NCBI RefSeq assembly: GCF_001999905.1
Contig: NZ_CP019640.1
Coordinates: 1,044,501 to 1,108,500, forward strand
Length of the DNA stretch: 64,000 bases
Reading direction: 5' to 3'
Source: Planococcus lenghuensis
GTDB taxonomy: Bacteria > Bacillota > Bacilli > Bacillales_A > Planococcaceae
Made by a program: the position numbers and the translations under genes. The notes below the pieces were generated by a model. The model had not been told where the DNA came from, did not search any database, and saw only the letters and a list, made by a program, of their open reading frames with translations. This document shows, one piece after another, positions 17,853 to 26,129 of the stretch; positions within the stretch are counted from its first letter, which is position 1; each line of letters begins with the position of its first letter.

Positions 17853-18389
17853 ATGAATCACGCATTGGTAATCGGCGGGACCGGTATGCTGGCAGATGTG
17901 ACCCGGTGGCTGGCGGAACAGGGCTATCACGTATCAGTGGTTGCCCGGAATCCCGATAAAATGCAACCGCTGCGAACGGCTGGTGATGTCCATCCGGTCT
18001 TCGCTGATTATACGAACACGGCGGAACTCATCGCCGGCATTATAGAACAGATCCGGCAGCATGGCCCGATTGCATTGGTGGTCGCCTGGGTTCATTCCAA
18101 TGCACCGCATGCCTTGCCTGCTGTCATCCGCTTAATTGACGAGACCGAAGAAAAATGGTCGCTTTTCCAGGTTCTCGGCAGCAGCTGGGATCAGGAAAAT
18201 ATCCGAAAAGCGGTCGATGTGCCGGCAACGTGCCGCTACCATGGGATCCAGCTCGGGTTTATTGTTGAAGAGGGGCAGTCACGCTGGCTGACGAATCATG
18301 AAATTTCTGCTGGTGTCATTGAAGCGATCCGGACAAACGCGCCAATTTCAGTAATTGGAACACTTGAACCGTGGGAACGGCGACCGTAA
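17853..18389 (+). CDS. Short-chain dehydrogenase-like protein
   Basis: A 178-residue Rossmann-type protein. The N-terminal GGTGMLADVTRWLAEQG is the nucleotide-binding glycine motif and VVARNP the adjacent strand. The classical YxxxK catalytic pair is not visible and the length is short for an SDR, so this may bind NAD(P) without ordinary dehydrogenase activity; the C-terminal RYHGIQLGFIVEEG is typical of a small Bacillales subfamily. A TATAAT box lies at 17825-17830. The GNAT gene downstream follows after 21 bases. Confidence 0.75.
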   Translation: MNHALVIGGTGMLADVTRWLAEQGYHVSVVARNPDKMQPLRTAGDVHPVFADYTNTAELIAGIIEQIRQHGPIALVVAWVHSNAPHALPAVIRLIDETEEKWSLFQVLGSSWDQENIRKAVDVPATCRYHGIQLGFIVEEGQSRWLTNHEISAGVIEAIRTNAPISVIGTLEPWERRP

Positions 18390-18410
18390 CAGAAGAATCG
18401 AGGGATAAAG

Positions 18411-18827
18411 ATGGGGTTGGAACTGGGAAACGGGGCGGCTATTACTGTGCGTCCCTATGAAGACCGGGATTTTGAGCGTATCCAGCGGCTCAATGAAGCA
18501 GAAGGCTGGAACGGACTTGTGGAGCGGTACAGCGACACGCGAGCCGCTTGGGAACATTTGAATATCGCGTTCGTTACAGAACAAGATGGCCGCATCAACG
18601 GCTGCATCCGGGGAATGACAGATGGCTACATAACGCTCTACATTTGTGAATTGCTAATAGATGAAGCGCATAGAGGGTGGGGAATTGGAAGCGCCTTGCT
18701 TCAGCATGTGCACCGGCTGTACCCGAAAACACGGATTGAACTGCTGGCAAGCAGTACATCCCGTACATTCTACGAGGCACAGGGATACCGGCCATTTTAC
18801 GGATTTCGAAAGACGATTGATGAGTAA
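18411..18827 (+). CDS. GNAT-family N-acetyltransferase
   Basis: A 138-residue GNAT protein. Acetyl-CoA-binding motif A is ELLIDEAHRGWGIGSALLQHVH, and motif B is represented by STSRTFYEAQGYRPFYGF. The N-terminus ITVRPYEDRDFERIQRLN is the usual first strand and helix. The substrate is unknown. It sits in a cluster of small enzymes with 20-base gaps and is probably co-transcribed with its neighbours. Confidence 0.85.
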   Translation: MGLELGNGAAITVRPYEDRDFERIQRLNEAEGWNGLVERYSDTRAAWEHLNIAFVTEQDGRINGCIRGMTDGYITLYICELLIDEAHRGWGIGSALLQHVHRLYPKTRIELLASSTSRTFYEAQGYRPFYGFRKTIDE

Positions 18828-18848
18828 ATCAAGCAAGGAGAGCTGGAT

Positions 18849-19094
18849 ATGAGTTTTGGAAAGTATATGACCGCGTTACTGGCGATGCTGCTCATCAGCC
18901 GGCTGACATTTCTGCGATTCGAGTTTTTTGACTACCGGATGTTCGAAAATTCGGCTTCAGTCGGAAAACTGTTCGTGGAGCTGCTGCTGTACGGTTTGAT
19001 CTTCGGAACGGTTCTTTTCGTAGCGGACCGGTTTCCGGATTGGCGCACACGGGCGAAATACCGAAAGCGGCAACAGGAATCGGATGGCAGTTAA
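18849..19094 (+). CDS. Small two-helix membrane protein
   Basis: An 81-residue protein with hydrophobic segments near residues 5-20 and 40-60 and a basic C-terminal tail (RTRAKYRKRQQ). It starts after AAGCAAGGAGAG. The stop is 18 bases before the next GNAT start. No family recognised. Confidence 0.65.
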   Translation: MSFGKYMTALLAMLLISRLTFLRFEFFDYRMFENSASVGKLFVELLLYGLIFGTVLFVADRFPDWRTRAKYRKRQQESDGS

Positions 19095-19111
19095 TCAGGG
19101 AGGGGATAAGC

Positions 19112-19669
19112 GTGATCAAGCAAATGAAAAGAGGGCGGCTGATCATGCGTGAATTCAAGGTCAGTGACTGGCGGGGCGTCCATGACTATGCATCTGTGGA
19201 AGCAGTATGCCGGTATCAGCCTTGGGGACCGAATACGATAGAAGATTCACGGGGATTCGTCCGGCAGGTGCTGACCGACCGGGAAGAAGAACCGCGTATC
19301 CGGTATGCGTTTGCAGTGACGGCAAGAGATGAGCAGTTCATCGGTGCCGGTGAGTTGAACATCAAAAGCTTCAATCACCGTTCGGCAGAAATCGGCTATA
19401 TGGTGAATCCGGCTTTCTGGAGACAGGGGATCGGCACTGAGATTGCGGAACAGCTGTTGGTATTCGGATTCCGGAAATTGAAAATGCACCGGATAGCCGC
19501 GACATGCGATGTGCGGAATACAGGGTCGCAGAAAGTGCTGGAAAACATCGGCATGATGCGGGAAGGGACGGTACCGGATCATTTGCTGCTGGCAGATGGC
19601 TGGCGGGATTCCTTTTTGTATAGCATATTGGCACCTGAATGGGAAAAGGGGAGAAAAAATGGACGTTAA
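19112..19669 (+). CDS. RimJ/RimL-type GNAT acetyltransferase
   Basis: A 185-residue GNAT enzyme of the ribosomal-protein-alanine acetyltransferase type: GRLIMREFKVSDW opening, AEIGYMVNPAFWRQGIGTEIAE as motif A and VRNTGSQKVLENIGMMREG as motif B. Many relatives act on small molecules or antibiotics rather than ribosomal proteins. GTG at 19112 is chosen because GGGAGGGG lies six bases upstream. The 3' end overlaps the next GNAT gene by 11 bases. Confidence 0.85.
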   Translation: MIKQMKRGRLIMREFKVSDWRGVHDYASVEAVCRYQPWGPNTIEDSRGFVRQVLTDREEEPRIRYAFAVTARDEQFIGAGELNIKSFNHRSAEIGYMVNPAFWRQGIGTEIAEQLLVFGFRKLKMHRIAATCDVRNTGSQKVLENIGMMREGTVPDHLLLADGWRDSFLYSILAPEWEKGRKNGR

Positions 19670-20108
19670 CGTCAGACGGGCAACGGAAGAAGATGCGACG
19701 CAATTGTACGGTTTAATGAAGCAGTATATCGTGGATTTTTACGCAAAGGCGGAGCCGGAAGCACAGGAAGTGAAAGCGCATATCCGTTATTTGCTGGCGA
19801 ATCCGGCAACTGGGCTTCAATTTGTAGCAGAAGAAAATGGCCGGCTGCTTGGTTTCGCGACCTTGTACTTTTCATTCAGCACCTTGCAGCTGAAGCGCCA
19901 GGCGATCATGAATGATTTGTTTGTCACAGCGGAAGCCCGAGGTAAAAAAGTCGGGGAAAAGCTGTTTCAGGCATGCGTCAGCTACACCCGGGTCAACGAT
20001 CTTGCCTATATGTCCTGGGAGACCGGCCGGGATAATGTGCGGGCTCAGGCATTTTACGACAAGATGGGCGGCCTCATCTCTGATCAGGTGTATTACGAAA
20101 TTGATTAA
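19659..20108 (+). CDS. GNAT-family N-acetyltransferase
   Basis: A 149-residue GNAT protein starting MDVNVRRATEEDATQLYGLM, with NDLFVTAEARGKKVGEKLFQ as the CoA-binding motif and NVRAQAFYDKMGG as motif B. Starts at ATG 19659 after AAAAGGGGAG, inside the end of the preceding acetyltransferase, so the two are translationally coupled. Substrate unknown. Confidence 0.85.
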   Translation: MDVNVRRATEEDATQLYGLMKQYIVDFYAKAEPEAQEVKAHIRYLLANPATGLQFVAEENGRLLGFATLYFSFSTLQLKRQAIMNDLFVTAEARGKKVGEKLFQACVSYTRVNDLAYMSWETGRDNVRAQAFYDKMGGLISDQVYYEID

Positions 20109-20110
20109 GG

Positions 20111-20147
20111 AAAAACAGTTCTGTCCCTTCGACGGAGCTGTTTTTTG
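20111..20147 (+). terminator. Terminator of the GNAT cluster
   Basis: AAAACAGTTCTG and CGGAGCTGTTTT form a 12-bp stem containing G-U pairs, followed by T residues. Confidence 0.75.
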
Positions 20148-20255
20148 TTTAACTTAAAAAAATGAAATTAATGCTAATTTTATAGGAGACAAAAATTTGG
20201 TTAGCGGCCACTATTAGAAAAGGAATTCCAGTTTTTTGAAAGTGAGGTAAATGCA

Positions 20256-20732
20256 ATGACTGCATTAAGGGAAATGACCCCTGATGAATTCGACCAGTAT
20301 TTATCATCTGCTGTCGTTAATTATGCAAATGATCATGCACAGGCAGGAACGTGGACAGAGGAAGAGGCGCTTGGTCAATCAAAACAGCAATATGCAGAGC
20401 TACTGCCAAAAGGTACAGACACTAAAAATAATTATTTATACACCGTCGTGGACGGTGCAGAACCGGTCGGTATGATCTGGCTGAAGAAGGAGTCCGACCG
20501 GGAAGGGTTCATCTATGATATCTGTATTCGGGAACAGCACCAAAGTAAAGGTCATGGTGAAAAGACGATGAAGCTTATTGAGGGGGAGGGCCGCAAGCTC
20601 GGTCTTCAGAAAATCGGCCTGCATGTATTCGGACACAACCAGCCGGCACGTACGTTGTATGAAAAGCTTGGCTATAAAACCACGAATGTCATTATGGCCA
20701 AAGATATTATTAACCCGCAGGAAAAGCATTAA
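20256..20732 (+). CDS. GNAT-family N-acetyltransferase
   Basis: A 158-residue GNAT protein with FIYDICIREQHQSKGHGEKTMKLIE as motif A and HNQPARTLYEKLGYKTTNVIM as motif B, the latter typical of amino-group acetyltransferases. The ATG follows AAGTGAGG with eight bases between. It stands alone between two terminators or gaps. Substrate unknown. Confidence 0.85.
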   Translation: MTALREMTPDEFDQYLSSAVVNYANDHAQAGTWTEEEALGQSKQQYAELLPKGTDTKNNYLYTVVDGAEPVGMIWLKKESDREGFIYDICIREQHQSKGHGEKTMKLIEGEGRKLGLQKIGLHVFGHNQPARTLYEKLGYKTTNVIMAKDIINPQEKH

Positions 20733-20816
20733 TGACCGCCGAAAATTGGAGACGGTGAAAAAGGGACTTTTTAATGGCTACGATTGAAATGTATGCTGAA
20801 TAACTGGAGGAACGGA

Positions 20817-21122
20817 ATGAGGAAGCGGACGCTTGTGTTGCTGACATTATTAATGATTTATGTGGTGACTCACTGTACGCCGGAACTGGCACTGCGAACG
20901 CATGTGTTTTTTATGGGGTATCCGGTCATAGCAGTTACAACCGATATTGAAGATGACCCGTATCATAATGATTATCACAGGACAGCATTTGAACAAATGA
21001 ATGCCCGTGCCTATATGCTGACGAAACCGCCTATTGAAAAGGCGACGGAAAGTGAATTGGTCAGCTTTTTAGTAAAGAAAAAAGGGTTTTTGCATTATGC
21101 GGAATACTTGGGAGAAATGTAA
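20817..21122 (+). CDS. Hypothetical protein with N-terminal signal anchor
   Basis: A 101-residue protein whose N-terminus (RKRTLVLLTLLMIYVVTHC) is a basic-hydrophobic signal or anchor helix; a cysteine at its end is not in a canonical lipobox. The rest (DIEDDPYHNDYHRTAFEQMNA) is hydrophilic and would be outside. CTGGAGGAAC places the start at 20817 rather than at an earlier in-frame ATG. Family not recognised. Confidence 0.65.
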   Translation: MRKRTLVLLTLLMIYVVTHCTPELALRTHVFFMGYPVIAVTTDIEDDPYHNDYHRTAFEQMNARAYMLTKPPIEKATESELVSFLVKKKGFLHYAEYLGEM

Positions 21123-21257
21123 GACAATACATAATTGAAATTAAAAGATGAGCGGTGGATAAAAACGGAAGCAAGTATTATCTGGCTTTTTGCTGCTTAA
21201 ACTGATCGATGAATAATCTTAAGAAAGCAAGCTGGCTGTTGAGAAGGGAATGGGGAA

Positions 21258-21692
21258 ATGGTTCCGCGTGCCAACGCATTAGGATTGATCATCAGGGACG
21301 GCTCTTTTCTGCTCGAAGAACAGAAGGGGAAACATTCAAACGGGGATGGGTATTTCTACCGGCCGATTGGCGGCACCATCGAGCTTGGCGAGTGGTCGGA
21401 AGAAACACTGAAGCGGGAATTTGTTGAAGAGCTTGGCGTATCAATACGTATACGCCGCTATCTCTCCTGCATGGAAAATATCTACCGGATTGAAGGGAAA
21501 ATCGGACACGAAATCACCCAAATGTATCTCGTTGAATTCGAGGACGAGCGCCATTATGCGCAGGAAATTTTTGCTGTAGCAGAAGGCGACCGTGTGACAC
21601 ATGCAAAATGGATTCCAAAAGCAGAATTGCTGACAGGCGAATTAGTCCTGTATCCGGAAGGATTAATCGATTTAATCGCAGTGGAATTCTGA
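21258..21692 (+). CDS. NUDIX hydrolase
   Basis: A 144-residue Nudix protein. The Nudix box reads GGTIELGEWSEETLKREFVEELGV, with the glycine, REFVEE and G spaced as the family requires to bind metal and hydrolyse a nucleoside diphosphate-linked compound. Substrate not predictable. Starts at ATG 21258 after AAGGGAATGGGG. Confidence 0.87.
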   Translation: MVPRANALGLIIRDGSFLLEEQKGKHSNGDGYFYRPIGGTIELGEWSEETLKREFVEELGVSIRIRRYLSCMENIYRIEGKIGHEITQMYLVEFEDERHYAQEIFAVAEGDRVTHAKWIPKAELLTGELVLYPEGLIDLIAVEF

Positions 21693-21735
21693 TTGGATAA
21701 TATACCTGAAGGTAAGTTCATTTTCTTGCAAAAGT

Positions 21736-21753
21736 TTGTGAAATTATTCACAA
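21736..21753 (+). promoter_or_regulatory. Rex (redox repressor) operator candidate
   Basis: TTGTGAAattaTTCACAA is an exact match to the Rex pattern TTGTGAA-N4-TTCACAA; one more base each side continues the symmetry. It lies upstream of an extended -10 box (TGGTATAAT at 21789-21797) of an NAD(P)-dependent dehydrogenase gene. Rex senses the NADH/NAD ratio. Confidence 0.8.
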
Positions 21754-21836
21754 AACCTTGTGATTCTCTATATAAGCTAAAAGCATTTTGGTATAATGAA
21801 GGTGGAAGTAAATATAGGAATCGAGGAGGAAACAGC

Positions 21837-22577
21837 ATGAACTTGGACGGAAAAGTGGCAGTTGTAACAGGCGGAGCTTCAGGGATCGGACTGGCGGCAG
21901 CGAAATCGTATTTGGAAAAAGGCGCGAAAGTAGTGATCGCGGACTACAACGAAGAAGGCGGACAGCAAGCCGTTGAGCAGCTGAAAAACAGTGGAGAAGT
22001 GCTCTTTATTGCAGTCGATGTTGCCAAAGAAGAGTCAGTGGAACAGCTTATCGCTAAAACCGTAGACCAATTCGGCCGGGTGGATATCATGGTGAACAAT
22101 GCCGGAGTAGGCACGCTGGGTGAAACTCACGAATTGAGTTATGAGGATTACCACCGGGTCATTGCCATCAATCAAGATGGTGTCTTTTTTGGCGCCAAGC
22201 ACGCGATCAGACAGATACTGAAGCAAGGTGACGGCGGTGTCATCATCAATACCTCCTCGATTCTCGGTTCTGTTGGTGAAGGCGGCGCATTTGCTTATAA
22301 CGCAACAAAAGGTGCCGTAAATCTGATGACAAAATCCCTGGCACTCCAGTATGCACCGAATGGTATCCGGGTGAATGCGGTGGCGCCGGGTTATGTGGAG
22401 TCCGGAATGGTGAACAAAGAAGCACTCGGTGATTTTTATGATGCGCTCGTTGACAGACACCCTGTCGGCCGTCTTGGCCAGCCTGATGAAATCGCCCATG
22501 CAATTATCTTCCTGAGCGAAAACGAATTTGTTACAGGCACTACCTTAATGATCGATGGCGGCTACACCGCCCAATAA
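21837..22577 (+). CDS. SDR-family oxidoreductase
   Basis: A 246-residue classical short-chain dehydrogenase. The cofactor motif is TGGASGIGLAAA, an aspartate at the end of strand two (VIADYN) points to NAD preference, NNAG is present, and the catalytic residues are Ser in NTSSILGS and Tyr/Lys in YNATKGAV. The substrate is probably an alcohol, ketone or sugar. GAGGAGG precedes the ATG at 21837. A Rex operator candidate and an extended -10 box lie upstream, and a perfect hairpin terminator follows. Confidence 0.9.
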   Translation: MNLDGKVAVVTGGASGIGLAAAKSYLEKGAKVVIADYNEEGGQQAVEQLKNSGEVLFIAVDVAKEESVEQLIAKTVDQFGRVDIMVNNAGVGTLGETHELSYEDYHRVIAINQDGVFFGAKHAIRQILKQGDGGVIINTSSILGSVGEGGAFAYNATKGAVNLMTKSLALQYAPNGIRVNAVAPGYVESGMVNKEALGDFYDALVDRHPVGRLGQPDEIAHAIIFLSENEFVTGTTLMIDGGYTAQ

Positions 22578-22585
22578 TAATGCAG

Positions 22586-22611
22586 AGAGCTGCCAGCTGG
22601 CAGCTCTTTTA
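22586..22611 (+). terminator. Terminator of the SDR gene
   Basis: A perfect 22-base palindrome starting AGAGCTGCC and ending GGCAGCTCT, followed by T residues. Confidence 0.9.
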
Positions 22612-22722
22612 TTATGCAGGAAAATATTATTATTGGAATTAATAGATTTTTTTGCAAAATCCCCGCCCGCTTTTTTGTGTTGGAGTATAATGGAGTCAAT
22701 TAGTATAAAAGGTGGGATGGCC

Positions 22723-23541
22723 ATGTCCTCGTTTTCCCGATTTGCTGAATATGTGAGTGCCCATGCGGAACAATTGGCAGCAGAAGTAGTCGAAACGGTG
22801 ATGCGGAAAATGCAGTTTTACATATCGGAAAATGAACAGCAATCAACGTTTAATATGTATGTCCAACTCCTTAGCTTTTTCGGGGAGTCCCTTTTGAAGC
22901 CGGAGCGGGATGAAATGCCTGCGGCGGTGATTGATTGGAGTAAAAAGAACGCAGCAAAACAAGTGGCTGCAGGCGGTGCTGTCTCAGAAATCGTGATCCG
23001 GTACCCGCTGACGAGAAGTACATTCAATGACCTGCTGACGCGGATCAGCATCGATCTCGGTCTTTCCCAGCAGGAGACGGCCCATGTCATTAAACAGATT
23101 GACGGGATACTGGATGTCAGTCTCAACGAAACCATCTTTGCGTTTGAAGAGTATTCAGACCGGCTGCAGCGGGAGACACAGCAGGAACTCGCAAAACTTT
23201 CTGCTCCTATTGTGCCGGTGAAAGATGATATTGTCATTTTGCCGCTCATCGGAAAAATTGATATGGACCGGGCTGATTACATATTGGATTACATCGTCCC
23301 GCAATTGGCGGACCGGGGAGTGACACATGTGATTTCAGACTATTCCGGTGTGTATGCCATCGATGAACAGATTGCGGCAGCGCTCGGCAAAATCGGCAAT
23401 ACGCTGCGCCTTATGGGTATCCGGGTAATCGTAGCCGGACTCAGGCCGGACTTGGCGCAATCGATTGTGAACAGTGGTCTCGATATGAAAAAGATGGAAT
23501 CGTACGCAACAGTGAAACAGGCCCTGAAGAACCTCAGTTGA
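22723..23541 (+). CDS. RsbR-like protein: N-terminal globin-like sensor region plus C-terminal STAS domain
   Basis: A 272-residue protein. The C-terminal STAS domain (about 160-270) starts with SAPIVPVKDDIVILPLIGKID, the signature of RsbR paralogues, and continues VISDYSGVYAIDEQIAAALGKIGNTLRLMGIRVIVAGLRP. The N-terminal 150 residues are helical, like the non-haem globin domain of RsbR. RsbR proteins form stressosomes that control SigB. At the usual phosphorylated threonine position in the STAS loop the sequence reads YAIDEQ, lacking the threonine. No rsbS, rsbT or sigB is nearby. ATG 22723 follows AAAGGTGGG by seven bases. Confidence 0.83.
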   Translation: MSSFSRFAEYVSAHAEQLAAEVVETVMRKMQFYISENEQQSTFNMYVQLLSFFGESLLKPERDEMPAAVIDWSKKNAAKQVAAGGAVSEIVIRYPLTRSTFNDLLTRISIDLGLSQQETAHVIKQIDGILDVSLNETIFAFEEYSDRLQRETQQELAKLSAPIVPVKDDIVILPLIGKIDMDRADYILDYIVPQLADRGVTHVISDYSGVYAIDEQIAAALGKIGNTLRLMGIRVIVAGLRPDLAQSIVNSGLDMKKMESYATVKQALKNLS

Positions 23542-23576
23542 CGAAATAGCCTGAAATACAGTAAAGGGGAAGAACG

Positions 23577-24371
23577 ATGGAGAGACTGCTTATCTGCCAA
23601 AACGGATCTTCGAACAAATTCTGGTTTCTAAAGGTGACTGGAACGAAATACAGCGTGACATACGGAAAAATCGGCACAGCCGGCACAGTGAAAGTAAAGC
23701 ATTTTGAGTCAGAAGAGGCATGCCGGAGTGAAGCGGAGAGACTGATCCGATCGAAAATGAAAAAAGGATACAGTGAAACCGGACTGAAAACCCCGAATTC
23801 CGTTAGGAAAGAAAGTGAAATGGATGATGCGCTCTTTTGGGAACTGATCGAGACGTCACGCATGGAAGCAGACGATTCAGAAGAGCAAGTGGAGTGGCTG
23901 ATTGGAAAGTTGCGGAAAAGACCGGTTCAAGACATCATCCGATTCGACTGGCTCTTCAATCAGCATTACGCCAAATCTTATACATCTGATTTATGGGCTG
24001 CCGCATTCATTGCGATGGGCGGGTGCTCCGATGATTCGTTTGATTATTTCAGAGCATGGCTCATTTCCCTTGGGAAACATGCATACGAAAGAGCTGTGGC
24101 GGATCCGGAATCGATTTTGCCGTTTTTGAAAGCTATGGAAGCCGCTGGAGAGGTGCCGGAACTGGAAGGGCTACTGTATGTTGCGGGTCAGGCATATGAG
24201 GAGAAAACCGGGCAAGATGATGAACAGTACTTTGAATTGTATACCGAATTGACGGGTGATTTGGCGCTGAATCCCGAAATTGAACTGGATTGGGCAGAAG
24301 ATGACGAAGAAGAGCTTCGGACCAGGTTTCCGTTATTATGGCATCATTTCGGCGAAACACCGTTGGGATAA
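23577..24371 (+). CDS. WGR-domain and DUF4240 protein
   Basis: A 264-residue protein. The N-terminal WGR-type domain (about 5-65) contains NKFWFLKVTGTKYSVTYGKIGTAG and HFESEEACRSEAERL. The C-terminal part (about 80-230), with DDALFWELIETSR and DIIRFDWLFNQHYAKSYTSDLWAAAF, looks like DUF4240, common in Firmicutes and actinobacteria. The C-terminus is strongly acidic. WGR domains occur in nucleic-acid-binding proteins but the role here is unknown. Confidence 0.82.
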   Translation: MERLLICQNGSSNKFWFLKVTGTKYSVTYGKIGTAGTVKVKHFESEEACRSEAERLIRSKMKKGYSETGLKTPNSVRKESEMDDALFWELIETSRMEADDSEEQVEWLIGKLRKRPVQDIIRFDWLFNQHYAKSYTSDLWAAAFIAMGGCSDDSFDYFRAWLISLGKHAYERAVADPESILPFLKAMEAAGEVPELEGLLYVAGQAYEEKTGQDDEQYFELYTELTGDLALNPEIELDWAEDDEEELRTRFPLLWHHFGETPLG

Positions 24372-24385
24372 CTCAATCATGGAGG

Positions 24386-24410
24386 CACTGCAGATATGCA
24401 GTGTTTTTTT
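24386..24410 (+). terminator. Terminator of the WGR gene
   Basis: CACTGCA / TGCAGTG with a 4-base loop, followed by seven T residues. Confidence 0.9.
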
Positions 24411-24473
24411 ATCTTCAATATACCTTGTGCAACGATGCATAGAATGTTACCTTGGAGTCAAGGGGTGATCCCA

Positions 24474-24824
24474 TTGGATAAAGATCTGATGCGCGGCAGT
24501 GTGGACATTTTGATTTTATCGCTCATTGCGCGGCAAGACACATATGGCTATGAAATCGTAAAAAATTTGAAAGAATCAAGCCAGGAACTGTATACGATGA
24601 GTGAAGGCACACTTTATCCGGCGCTGAAACGGCTGGAGAAAAAGGACTGGATCGAGTCATACTGGGGAGATGCGGAAACGGGTGGGAGACGCAAATACTA
24701 CCGTATCACTGCTGCCGGCAAGCAAGAGTTGGCAAAGAAGCTGAATGAATGGAACAAGGTGAATCAGCTGATCAGCATGAACTCGGAGGGGATTCCATGG
24801 ACGAGCAATTTCAGAACTACGTAG
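24474..24824 (+). CDS. PadR-family transcriptional regulator
   Basis: A 116-residue winged-helix repressor of the PadR type: RGSVDILILSLIARQDTYGYEIVKNL, SEGTLYPALKRLEKKDWIES and GGRRKYYRITAAGKQEL are characteristic. TTG at 24474 is chosen because AAGGGGTGA lies seven bases upstream and the protein then begins at the usual point. It overlaps the downstream membrane protein by 28 bases; this regulator-plus-membrane-protein pairing is frequent and suggests autoregulated control of that protein. Confidence 0.9.
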   Translation: MDKDLMRGSVDILILSLIARQDTYGYEIVKNLKESSQELYTMSEGTLYPALKRLEKKDWIESYWGDAETGGRRKYYRITAAGKQELAKKLNEWNKVNQLISMNSEGIPWTSNFRTT

Positions 24825-25294
24825 ACGGCATCATGCGGGAAGTCGTCTGCCGGGATGAACAGAAAGCGGAAATCGCGGAAGAGATGCATGACCATTTGCA
24901 GTTGCTGAAAGCGGAATACATGGAAGCGGGCAAAACAGAACAGCAAGCCGCACAGCTGGCAATCTCCGCTTTCGGACAGAAAAAGCAAGTGGGCCGGCAG
25001 CTTCAGAAAGAGTTGTTTCCTCATTTGCAACTCTTGAAATGGATCAGTTCAGGACTGTGTCTGTTCATCGCCTATTTTCTTTTGAAGCAAGGACTGGCAT
25101 TGCAGCAAATGGGAACTGATGTGGATGGTGAGGGAATCGGCATTCACTTCTTCATTTTCGAAGTGAACGACCGGGTGCCTGAAGAGAATATCCCACACTA
25201 TGCGCTAAGATTTCTGACAGCGGGTGTTGCGATGATGTGGCTTTCTTTACTCGTGTTCAATAAAAAAGTTCTTAATTATATTGCACAGATCTAA
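24797..25294 (+). CDS. Permease-prefix-domain membrane protein
   Basis: A 165-residue protein. Its first 75 residues (DEQFQNYVDGIMREVVC, EIAEEMHDHLQLLKAEYMEAG, LAISAFG) match the 'permease prefix' helical domain often encoded after PadR regulators; two transmembrane helices follow near 80-98 and 140-160. Starts at ATG 24797 after CGGAGGGG within the end of padR. Probably acts with the PadR regulator in envelope-stress or efflux control, which is inference from the pairing. Confidence 0.8.
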   Translation: MDEQFQNYVDGIMREVVCRDEQKAEIAEEMHDHLQLLKAEYMEAGKTEQQAAQLAISAFGQKKQVGRQLQKELFPHLQLLKWISSGLCLFIAYFLLKQGLALQQMGTDVDGEGIGIHFFIFEVNDRVPEENIPHYALRFLTAGVAMMWLSLLVFNKKVLNYIAQI

Positions 25295-25323
25295 GCAGCC
25301 CCTCGGAGCTGCTTTATTTTTTT
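25293..25323 (+). terminator. Terminator of the PadR operon
   Basis: AAGCAGC / GCTGCTT with an 8-base loop, followed by a T-rich tract. Confidence 0.8.
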
Positions 25324-25425
25324 CCATTCTCCTTCCAAAAAGTTCCGAGAAATATTATGATAATATTGAGACGAAATATTCTGAACAAAAAAGTACGGAA
25401 AACAATGAGTATCTGGAAGGTGGGA

Positions 25426-26076
25426 ATGCAATTGGGTAAGAACATACTGCTAATTGCACTGCTTGGCATGCTCCTCGCAGGATGTGAAGAAACTGGGGAA
25501 ACAGAAGCGGCAGTAGAAGTGGAAATGAAAAGCATGGAAGAGCAGCAGAAGCAATTGGAGACATTTACGTATGAAGATTACCGGATGGTTTTCGATGAAG
25601 CGGCAGCCCGTGCCGAAGAACTGGCGACTGAAGACGATTTGCTGAATAAATGGATTTTGCGGGTGCTGGCAGATGATGAACTTCTCTACGCATCTGACTT
25701 TTCGGATGAAGAAGCCATCCGGTTCGCCAGGCAGGAAATGGTTGAAAATGAAGCATGGAAGCGTTACGCACAGGAAGAATACGGCGTTTCAATTACTGAA
25801 ACTGAAGTGGATGAATTTATCACAAAAGGACCGATTGCGAGTCTCGACCCCGATTCAGATTTGGCATACGATGAATCTTACATGGCCATGCAAAAAGCCA
25901 TCGCAGATTCCCTGGGACTGACACAGGAAGAATTGGAATATGAATTTCAGCGGGACCTGTACGAACGTGCTGTGATTTGGGAGAAGCTGGAACCTGAATT
26001 GACGGAAAAATACGGTGAGTCTGCTGACGTGCGGGCAGAATATAATGAAGAAGTCAATGCCTATATGAACAGCTGA
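25426..26076 (+). CDS. Lipoprotein with SurA/trigger-like helical region
   Basis: About 216 residues. The signal peptide ends in the lipobox LLAGC (KNILLIALLGMLLAGCEE), so the protein would be a membrane-anchored lipoprotein. The mature part is acidic and helical; ITETEVDEFITKGP and LGLTQEELEYEFQRDLYERAVIWEKL resemble the N-terminal chaperone domain of SurA/PrsA-type foldases, but no peptidyl-prolyl isomerase domain is present. The start is ATG 25426 or TTG 25432, the latter better spaced from AAGGTGGG. Confidence 0.75.
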   Translation: MQLGKNILLIALLGMLLAGCEETGETEAAVEVEMKSMEEQQKQLETFTYEDYRMVFDEAAARAEELATEDDLLNKWILRVLADDELLYASDFSDEEAIRFARQEMVENEAWKRYAQEEYGVSITETEVDEFITKGPIASLDPDSDLAYDESYMAMQKAIADSLGLTQEELEYEFQRDLYERAVIWEKLEPELTEKYGESADVRAEYNEEVNAYMNS

Positions 26077-26129
26077 GGCTGTATGGAGTTGATCCGGACT
26101 AAGCAGAAATGCGGAGAAGAGGAACGGAT

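Noticed and set aside
20774-20803. Tiny frame beginning MATIEMYAE before the hypothetical gene at 20817
   Set aside because: Only nine residues, with no ribosome site and no known leader-peptide pattern.
22660-22691. SigB-type promoter for the RsbR-like gene
   Set aside because: A TATAAT is present but no GTTT at the spacing SigB needs.
24414-24445. Inverted repeat TGCAacgaTGCA as a PadR operator
   Set aside because: The repeat is short and no PadR-type ATGT/ACAT arrangement is visible, so not claimed.
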